Origin: Aporrectodea caliginosa
Taxonomy: Eukaryota > Annelida > Clitellata > Crassiclitellata > Lumbricidae
Direction of reading: 5' to 3'
DNA: 64,000 nucleotides
Assembly (NCBI GenBank): GCA_020284085.1
Contig: JACEVL010000971.1
Span: forward strand, 186,001-250,000
The notes under the pieces were generated by a model. It did no database searches, was not told where the DNA came from, and worked only from the letters and a program-made list of their open reading frames with translations. Both the position numbers and the translations under genes were made by a program. Shown piece by piece: positions 57,601 through 64,000 of this stretch (its first letter is position 1; every line of letters begins with the position of its first letter).

Positions 57601-59975
57601 CTGGTGCTATATCAATTCTATTACTTTACATTAACAACGAGTTTTACTACGATTTACTGTTCTGACATAATTTCCAAAACCTGGCCAGTCACAGAAGTAA
57701 GTAAGTAAGTATATTCTTTATTAATCAATTGCTAATTGCACTTTGGTGTACAGACATCTTATAAATGCAGTTAAAAAGTATAAAGTATCCTGACAATAAA
57801 CGATGTTTGCATTAAGTAAGTTAGCGACAATATCCCTTAATAAACCAACAGCACCTTGGTGCACAATCATTATAGTCCTGCATATATTAAAACTTCACTA
57901 AAACATAGTAAATCTAAGAAGTCAGCCAATGAAGAAGACATAGGAAACGGGCCTCTTTAACACTTTAACGACGAGTGTGCACTAAAAGTGACTGGGAAAG
58001 CAATGCAGTTTGTCGTTAAAGTGTTAAATAAGCAGGTACTCGTATTCATGTATATAATACTCTGTGGGACATGAAAGCCGATTGGTTAGAGTGCTTACCT
58101 TGGTATATGGAGAGTATGTGTTTGAACCTCCCCTGAGATGGTTACTATGTTGAGCAAGTTCTTCACTCACATCACCATCGATTGATGCTTGGTCAATTAA
58201 TAATAATGATAAATTAAATTTTTCTACCAAGCTTATCTGTGGCTATTCAAAACTTCGAAATTGCTTTCACAACAATGAGACGACATCAATAGTCATTGTA
58301 GAAAAATACTAGCCCTAATTTTTCAGATCCTGAGGGATCATATGCAACTCGAATAAAAATACTAATAATAGTGCTTTTTCGATTAGATTGCACAGGATAC
58401 GCCAAAACGACGCTTCCACCAGGCAAAGAAACTTCGTCTGGCAATGAACAATCCGAGCAACGTCCTCACAGAAACGCGGATCTACATTCGACTGCCACGA
58501 GAGGAAACTCACTCGAACCATCCAGTCGGGGTAAGAGCATCTGAATAGATGGAGTCCTGCGGGAGCCGTTCCAACCGGGGCTATTCTCTTTTGAGGGTTA
58601 CGGCTCATCTTTAAGCAGATGATACTCCGGCACATGTCCATGCTGCTTAGCGGAGAAAATGCTTTACCATTTGAGGTGCTTTGTCCAGGAAACAATTTCA
58701 AATAAATACATGTATGGGATTACAATAACAAAGCTACTTTTAGGAACAATACCAGTTAACATGTTAGTACCAGTGTTCTATGTTTTTAAGCCAGTCTTTG
58801 CAACCTCTTCACTTGCTGTGCCCTCAATTAGTTCCAAGTTACACTTTTTCGAGTTATATTGAAGCATAAAGTGTAACAGAACTTAAGTTAAGGCCGATTG
58901 GTTACAGTGCTTACCTTATAACATGGAGAGTACGGGGTCAAGCCTTCTCCCCCAAAATGGTTACTAACTATGTAGGTACCTTGAGCAAGTCCTTCACTCA
59001 CAGTTGCTTAGTGCCACCGATGTTTTCTCTATGGTCATGTGAGCATTTTTAAACTTTAGAAGGAGGGCTTTGTCAAATACAGTTGTATTGTATTTTATAA
59101 GCCTCTGCAAACTACGTCCATAATCTAACGACAGGATGTTTCTTTATAGTGGAGGTATAGGAAAAATGCAGAAATAATTATAATCTTGAGGACATGGAAT
59201 CCAAATCCAGTTGGAATCCAAATCCAGTTGCTATGGTACAATAAACGGTCTCTAGAGAGCAACACTTCGATAGAATTAATAGTATTAAAAAATTCTATGG
59301 CTCATATTTCATGCAGACCAGTGTTTTCTTTGACAGGAGGCCGGTTTGACCCGACCCGTTAACCCACAGGTCAAGGCGTTCGTCCGTCAGCAGATCAGCG
59401 CCGGCGTCCACACGGTTTCTGCCCTACAACAGGTCACAGAAAAATACGTGGAGCACGAACTCTTCAACGGAAAGCCGCTTCCTTTGCGCCACGACCGACG
59501 ATTCTTCCCCGGCCGTCGCTACTTCACGAACATGCTCTATCGAACTCGCCACACGTCTTCAGGTCTTCAAGACGATAAGTTGGCAATAGTCGATGCAGAC
59601 TGGGAACCGGGAACCACGTACGTTGAGGTCGAAGCCGGTGGAACCGTCGTACTTATCGACACCGGAAATATCCAGCTGGAAAGCTGTCCAAGTCCCGTGA
59701 CGGAGGCGAAGGTGACGCAGTCGACTGCCACGCGGTGTCGAGAGGTACTGAATCAGCTGATGGACCTGACGTACCGTTGCACGGACGTGGCGCATCTCGA
59801 GGCCCTCGAACAGCGCCTGCGGTTTGCACATCTTGAGTTTCTCGCTGGTAACCAGGATGATGCGGAAACTGTGCTTCACGTGCCGCTGGTTGCGCGGTGG
59901 GAGAGCGTAGAGCAGTCTGTTACCCCGCCGCAGAAACGAATCAGACTGGCAAATAAGATGGTGTCGAATGTTTGA
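54465..59975 (+). CDS. CaRF (ALS2CR8)-like zinc-binding protein, five exons
   Basis: Exons 54465-54651, 56027-56214, 57083-57166, 58387-58530 and 59337-59975 join in phases 1, 0, 0, 0 to an uninterrupted 413-residue product. The start is backed by an in-frame TAA nine bases upstream. Exon 1 has a 'FVATLDDAFRIIQAFQNVTDTHFVV' region typical of these proteins. C103 (LECQF), C137 (QDCRAS), H195 and H198 (ETHSNH) form a C-C-H-H set of the WRKY-GCM1/FLYWCH kind, with IREICRFPQF between. Exon 5 carries the 'HPKV...FPT..DI..H' equivalent, here NPQVKAFVRQQISAG to RRFFPGRRYFTNMLYRTRH, then an acidic and helical tail. Human CaRF, a calcium-responsive activator, is about 725 residues; many invertebrates have shorter relatives. 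Nuclear DNA binding is inferred from the family, target unknown. The exon 2 donor (GTTCGT) is the weakest border. Introns hold a TTAA element, SINEs and a tiny MITE. Confidence 0.82.
54786..54870 (+). repeat. Dispersed repeat family F, third copy
   Basis: TTTCGCGCCGGTGTCTAATG and GATGGCGCACCAAAAGCAA, in intron 1 of the CaRF-like gene. Confidence 0.7.
54985..55420 (-). mobile_element. Reverse copy of the TTAA element, with a partial duplication
   Basis: 55010-55343 matches 15117-15529 in reverse complement, ending AGTAATAATAATCCCAGG followed by TTAG. The left end is replaced by GGAAGAGACAGTATATTTAT, whose near copy recurs at 55346-55420 together with GGGATCCTCAGACCAGG. Confidence 0.7.
55421..56026 (+). 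other. Rest of intron 1
   Basis: No repeat or gene recognised; it ends in the acceptor TTTTTTTGTTTAG. Confidence 0.5.
56027..56214 (+). CDS. CaRF-like gene, exon 2
   Basis: Acceptor TTTTTTTGTTTAG; codes residues 63-125 with the first zinc-ligand Cys (103). The donor ACA|GTTCGT is weak but is the phase that fits exon 3. The frame runs on to a TAA at 56251, so a retained-intron short form is conceivable. Confidence 0.65.
56545..56920 (+). mobile_element. Family D fragment and SINE family B in intron 2
   Basis: GCATTTGTATAGCACCATTT (56560, family D, reverse) is followed at 56738-56920 by a forward family B SINE. The SINE has a B box GGTTCGAGCCTCC, the TACTGTGTAGGA track and an ACAATAACAA tail. 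Confidence 0.7.
57083..57166 (+). CDS. CaRF-like gene, exon 3
   Basis: Acceptor GTGTTGCCAG, donor AGG|GTTTGT. Codes residues 126-153, including DCRASVCIREICRFPQFR. The frame is fixed by this conserved stretch; two other frames are also open but meaningless. Confidence 0.75.
57167..57960 (+). other. Intron 3, first part
   Basis: No gene or clear repeat apart from a (GTAA)n run near 57695-57712. Confidence 0.45.
57961..58023. mobile_element. 63-bp MITE flanked by TTAA
   Basis: CACTTTAACGAC at the left and GTCGTTAAAGTG at the right are perfect 12-bp inverted repeats. TTAA flanks both ends (57957-57960, 58024-58027). Copies: 60159-60221 and 29317-29377. Confidence 0.88.
58066..58215 (+). mobile_element. 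SINE family B in intron 3
   Basis: GATTGGTTAGAGTGCTTACC (A box), TGTTTGAACCTCCCC (B box), GATTGATGCTTGGTCAATTA and an ATAATAATGATA tail. Confidence 0.85.
58387..58530 (+). CDS. CaRF-like gene, exon 4
   Basis: Acceptor TTTTTCGATTAG, donor GGG|GTAAGA. Codes residues 154-201, with both His ligands (195, 198) in IYIRLPREETHSNHPVG. A second acceptor nine bases inside (CACAG) would keep the frame. Confidence 0.75.
58890..59025 (+). mobile_element. SINE family B in intron 4
   Basis: GATTGGTTACAGTGCTTACC, GGGGTCAAGCCTTCTCCC and CACAGTTGCTTAGTGCCACC; the tail is lost. Confidence 0.75.
59337..59975 (+). CDS. CaRF-like gene, exon 5 (terminal)
   Basis: Acceptor TTTTCTTTGACAG; 212 codons and TGA. It holds the conserved downstream region of CaRF-type proteins (residues about 207-280) and a C-terminal helical stretch (LEALEQRLRFAHLEFLAG). 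The GC and CpG content is higher than in the introns, as expected for coding sequence. Confidence 0.85.
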   Translation, partial: EAGLTRPVNPQVKAFVRQQISAGVHTVSALQQVTEKYVEHELFNGKPLPLRHDRRFFPGRRYFTNMLYRTRHTSSGLQDDKLAIVDADWEPGTTYVEVEAGGTVVLIDTGNIQLESCPSPVTEAKVTQSTATRCREVLNQLMDLTYRCTDVAHLEALEQRLRFAHLEFLAGNQDDAETVLHVPLVARWESVEQSVTPPQKRIRLANKMVSNV

Positions 59976-60158
59976 CGCTAGAGAATTCGAGACAATAGTA
60001 ACGGATGAAGATGGATAGGTGGCGCCTCTGTATTCCTCGATAGATTTACTCCAGTCCAATGTGTTGTTTGATTACCGGGGTCATATGTGTGCTTCAGCTG
60101 AATGAAATTTAACCTTACGATGGCACATTTCTGAGGAGTTTCTTCAGAGGCTCATTAA

Positions 60159-60221
60159 CATTTTAACGACGAGCATGTACTAAAAGTGACTGGTAAACCA
60201 ATGCAGCTCCTTGTTAAAGTG
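60159..60221. mobile_element. 63-bp TTAA-type MITE, copy 2
   Basis: CATTTTAACGACGAGC...TTGTTAAAGTG; left flank TTAA intact, right flank TTAC. It lies in the 3' flank of the CaRF-like gene. Confidence 0.8.
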
Positions 60222-60672
60222 TTACATGTTAGAGGTAACACTTGTTAACATACCTAATATACCTGTATACATACCTGAATGCTTGTTAGGACCTTCTTTG
60301 GAGGCGTGCAAAGAAAAATGTGTTATCTTTTTACCAGCATACGCCACTAGGTATGTTAAGTGTCAAGTGTATGCTCCTGAGAAGATTTTATGGAGACTTG
60401 TACACAGAAACGTCTTTCCTGTTTTGTTGATCATGATACTGTTGGGCACAAACCGGAGTTTTTATGTTGCTTTGATTCCAATCACAGCCGAAAACATTTT
60501 GTGGAGAAAGCAAATTCACAAGTCCGTAGAATGCATAAACCTGTATGTAAGGTAGTATTGTCGCATATTTACCAGGTGTCAGTCATCGGTTTAGTATTTG
60601 GAGTTGAAGGATGTGTTTGTTGCAGTGCAAATATGACAACAGCTAAAAAATCTGTCTTTGTGGGTTAAATTA
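60222..60672. other. Gene-free interval, likely 3' UTR or flank
   Basis: Downstream of the CaRF-like stop. Short frames at 60211-60668 have no recognisable domain. Confidence 0.4.
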
Positions 60673-60678
60673 AATAAA
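60673..60678 (+). terminator. Candidate polyadenylation signal
   Basis: AATAAA about 700 bases after the CaRF-like stop codon, in an AT-rich setting. No cleavage evidence. Confidence 0.3.
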
Positions 60679-61074
60679 TTAATGATATATTGTGTGCTTT
60701 TGCATGCCACACTGAAATGTAAATGTAACTTTGCCCCACAAAGTGGTAGTGACCAATTCCATCCCACTTCCCTCTTGATAGTTAAGTATGCAAGAATACA
60801 CTGCTGTTGCTTGTCATTGTTTGAACTTGCTTCACCCCAAAATATCAATGTCACGCCGCCAAAAATTTAAGCACATGGCCGAAAAGTGGTGGAGACCGGA
60901 CACCACAGTCACAATACGAAGTTATGCCTACGATTGAGATCTGAAGGTCAAAGGTAACATCTGTATGATGTGTGTACATACGTATGTAACATATTGTAAT
61001 AAGACCCTTTTACAGTATATGCTTTTTCAGCACCTCCCTAAAGCCCTTCTGCCACTTACAAGAAAAGCAGTCAC
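60679..61074. other. Gene-free interval
   Basis: No gene or repeat recognised. Confidence 0.4.
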
Positions 61075-61345
61075 TTAATTGTTGGTGGAATAGAAATCTC
61101 GAACCAAATTTCTGCACTGGCAGCCATGGGTATGAACTGTTAGACAACTTCATTAGTCTAGGCACATGACCAGTCCTCTCCCTCGCGCCGTCTCATCTTC
61201 CCACTGACAGCATACGGTCAGTGTACTCGTTATAGCGGAGTTAGCTAGGGGGTGTTGGTGGAATAGAAATCTCGAACCAAATAGACTGCACTGGCAGGTA
61301 TTTGAACCCTCGACCTCTCGAATGACAGTCCATGATTTGAGCATA
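61075..61345 (-). mobile_element. SINE family C, reverse, with a duplicated head
   Basis: GAATAGAAATCTCGAACCAA occurs at 61088 and again at 61261, so the head part is duplicated around the body (GACCAGTCCTCTCCCTCGC, GTCAGTGTACTCGTTA). Reverse B box: TTTGAACCCTCGACC. Confidence 0.75.
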
Positions 61346-62107
61346 TACATGTATGCTAAATACTGTAGGGCCTACATTTATGTACGCATCCAAACACTCG
61401 ATATCGCGCCTGTTCTGTGCCTCGCAGAAGCACTAGCAAAGATCACGGCATGCACGAGGAAATTACTTTACCACACCAAGTGACGATTTTTATCAAAGAA
61501 ATCAAGACACCGAGAGAACTGTTGACACATCGATATATATTGAAGTTAGAAAAGCAAAGGCCAAGATATACAATGCATAAACAAGGTTGCCGTGTTTGAG
61601 CGATACAGCAATCGATACGACAAGAAAGAACTCGACAACTATGCACACTAATAGTTTGTCACTTTTGCAAACGATTTGAGGCGCTTATGACGACGTTCGA
61701 CACGTGACACGAACCGACGTCAGAGTCAACGATGAAGACAACGACAACGATGACACGCGACTACAAAAGCTCACGTAGTACGTAGTATGAAACCGAGTCG
61801 ACAGTGCCATAGAAAATATTACGAAAGCATCGTAAGTAAAAATTGTCAGAAGCTGCAATCTGTTTAACCCTTTAACGCTCGAACTCAAATCACGCCTAAC
61901 TATGTGATAAAAGCCTACGTTGCGATCGGTTATGTTCCTTTACGATCCCGAATCTTTCCTAAATGATTGTTTTAATCCTGTCCAATTCTCTGACATGATC
62001 CATGTCATGAACACCTTTGTGGAGATTACAATACAATAATACAATACAACTGTACGTGATACTGCACTCGTCACACAGTCAGAAGTGCACACATGACCAT
62101 ACGACAG
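61346..62107. other. Gene-free interval
   Basis: No supported gene. TTTAACCCTTTAACGCTCGA at 61862 resembles the end of a TTAA-type element but no partner was found. Confidence 0.35.
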
Positions 62108-62245
62108 AACATCGATGGTGCTGAGCAGTTGTGAGTGAAGGGCTTGCTCAAGGTCCTTACACAGTGACTACCTGAGTGGGGGCTCGAACCCGTACTCTCC
62201 GCATTACAGGCCAAGCGCCCTATCCAGTCGGATACCGTGCCCCAA
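62108..62245 (-). mobile_element. SINE family B, reverse
   Basis: GATGGTGCTGAGCAGTTGTG, TTGCTCAAGGTCCTTACACA and GGGCTCGAACCCGTACTCTC (reverse B box). Confidence 0.85.
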
Positions 62246-62980
62246 CAAGATACATCTTGCTAAATGCTCCTGAGGAAGCTACATAAATGATTATATCATT
62301 GTTACACCAGTGGTCGCCAGACGTAAAGCATTCAGTTTTGTACATAAAAAAAATGTTTACATTCAATGGTACATCTGCTCACCCTAGTCGGACAAGAGCC
62401 AGGGTCAAAGACAAAAGTGACAAAAATTTAAAATCTCTCCACCTCGCTACACAACAAGTTATTCACACCAAAAATAATTGTAACAGCTTCCGAACACCAA
62501 CACATCGTATGTTTGTTCTGTCAAGGTATAAGTGCACTACATAGCTTGCGTAATAAATTACATCGTCTTACGCGAGCACAGGAACTATCTTGGCAACAAA
62601 GCACATTCAGAATAGATTACAATTACAAGGTTCCAGTACAAACAAAATAAATGCTCAGTTGTGGATTAAAATAGTTGGGGTCAGATGATAACTTGTTTAC
62701 ACACGCAGACACCCACATCTTTGGCTACAAATGAACACTGGACACTAACAATACAACACAAAAATAAAATATAGTATGTATGCTTCATACAACCTCCCTG
62801 TGGTTTAACTCTTGTGTTTCAACTGTCATGGCTTCATGGAGTTGCTCGATCATTTCTTGTTACAGTACATCCAACCGTAAACACAGGTCATACCCATGCC
62901 AAGGACATTCACCATGTTAGAACCACAATGTACCCTTCTACTTATTGCCCTCTGGTGGTTTCTTGTTGCTATCAGATGTC
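62246..62980. other. Gene-free interval
   Basis: No gene, RNA or repeat recognised. Confidence 0.4.
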
Positions 62981-62984
62981 AAAG

Positions 62985-63570
62985 GGTCTGTCTAAAAGCC
63001 ACAGGGTCGATGACAAAAGTATAATCTAAAGCCTACGGGCAGATGACAAAGTATCCTCTAAACGCTAAGGGCATATGGCAGGTGACAAAGTTACAACTAT
63101 CCTCTAGAACCTTATGAAATATGACAACGGTATTATCTAAAACATTAGGGAATATGAAAAAGGTATAAGCTAATACCTACAGGCATTAGGACAGATGACA
63201 AAGGTACACATATCCTCTAAAACCTTATAAAATAAATATGACACAGGTATTATCTAAAACCGTAGGGAATATGAGAAAGGTATCATCTAACACCTAAGGG
63301 CATTGGGGCAAATGACAAAGGTACACAAATCATCCAGAACCTTATGAAATATTAAATAGATTTCATCTAAAATCTTGGGGAATATGACATATGTATCACC
63401 TAAAACCTCAGGGAATATGAAAGAGGAATCATCTATTGCTTAAGGAATACGAAAAAGTTATAATCTAAAACCTTAGGACAGATGACAAAAGTATCCTCTA
63501 ATTTAACCTTAGCGCATTTTGGCAGATGACAAAGGTATCATTATCTTAAACCTTAGGGTGTCATGGTAAC
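62985..63570. repeat. Degenerate tandem repeat, unit about 32-36 bp
   Basis: Units of the form CTAAAACCTTAGGGAATATG and ACAAAGGTATCAT, or with GGGCATATGGCAGATGACAAAGGT, recur about 16 times with many changes. No coding sense is seen. Confidence 0.8.
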
Positions 63571-64000
63571 TAAAAATCTCCTATGAAATGGCAGTAACTC
63601 AGTTGTTGGCAGAAGCTTGCCAAATGAGACATTGTTCGATCGAGACAACACGAAATAGACAACCATATCCTTTGCAGGCATACACTACGAAGCCGTTAGC
63701 AGGTATCAGAAGCTCAAGTTGGGAAGGTACAGCATCATGACAGGGTGTGACAAAATGTTAGTCAAGACTTTGAGTCCAAGGACCAACCCTAAAGATTTGC
63801 TAATCGTGCCAATAATCTTCTCATTTTTTCAGATCAATAACCACCTAGTGCTGGTGCTTAGGAATTAGATGCCATGAAGGACTTGCTCAAGGGTCTTCAA
63901 TAGGGAGATTGTCTGCACTATTCAGTTCGCTACTTTGAGCAGCCAAGCACCTAGGGCATTAGCTTGATTGACTGATGGTATCACTTAAAACTTTTGGCCC
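63571..64000. other. Gene-free interval
   Basis: A degenerate family B-like fragment (GAAGGACTTGCTCAAGGGTC) lies near 63872-63960. Nothing else is recognised. Confidence 0.4.

Overview
This is a window of animal nuclear DNA. Introns have GT-AG borders, genes are far apart, and most of the sequence is transposons, SINEs and microsatellites. I see no bacterial or viral gene organisation. The two host genes and the repeat content suggest an invertebrate, perhaps a marine deuterostome, but I cannot name a species. The palindrome TAGGCCTA is strikingly over-represented.

Two host genes can be supported. The first is a single-exon headcase/HECA homologue on the minus strand (30765-32162), lying in a CpG-rich island. 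The second is a five-exon gene on the plus strand (54465-59975). Its exons join in consistent phase to give a 413-residue protein of the CaRF (ALS2CR8) type, with a C-C-H-H zinc-binding pattern spread over exons 2 to 4. A second GC-rich segment (43250-44316) ends in a good splice donor followed by an acceptor at 44460. It may be the 5' end of a transcript whose coding part lies elsewhere.

Layout. 0-7 kb: hAT-type elements, several with exact 8-bp target duplications and one carrying nested insertions, plus a possible LTR-retrotransposon start on the minus strand. 7.8-8.4 kb: a very uniform 19-bp satellite. 10-15.5 kb: LINE and SINE tails, long trinucleotide tracts, an unusual array of AGGACAA/TTGTCCT palindromes and a TTAA-flanked element. 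15.5-30 kb: tRNA-derived SINEs, MITEs, a 23-bp minisatellite and long AT-rich stretches without genes, downstream of HECA. 32.6-42.9 kb: a piggyBac-like element filled with CATA repeats, a hAT inside a hAT, and a pair of MITEs in opposite orientation. 45.2-46.4 kb: a 5'-truncated LINE. 47.5-52.7 kb: a composite element whose ends share TACGGG/CCCGTA palindromes. It holds a decayed spliced gene, a SINE, a LINE insertion with duplicated flanks of about 53 bp, and a hAT remnant ending in a foldback. 52.8-54.15 kb: a LINE pseudogene just upstream of the CaRF-like gene. 60-64 kb: SINEs and a degenerate tandem repeat.

The two genes have no visible functional link. HECA-family proteins act with Unkempt in growth control and CaRF-family proteins bind DNA, so each is best read as an isolated gene in a repeat-rich landscape. 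Most other open reading frames here are low-complexity translations of microsatellites or shadows of the genes above.
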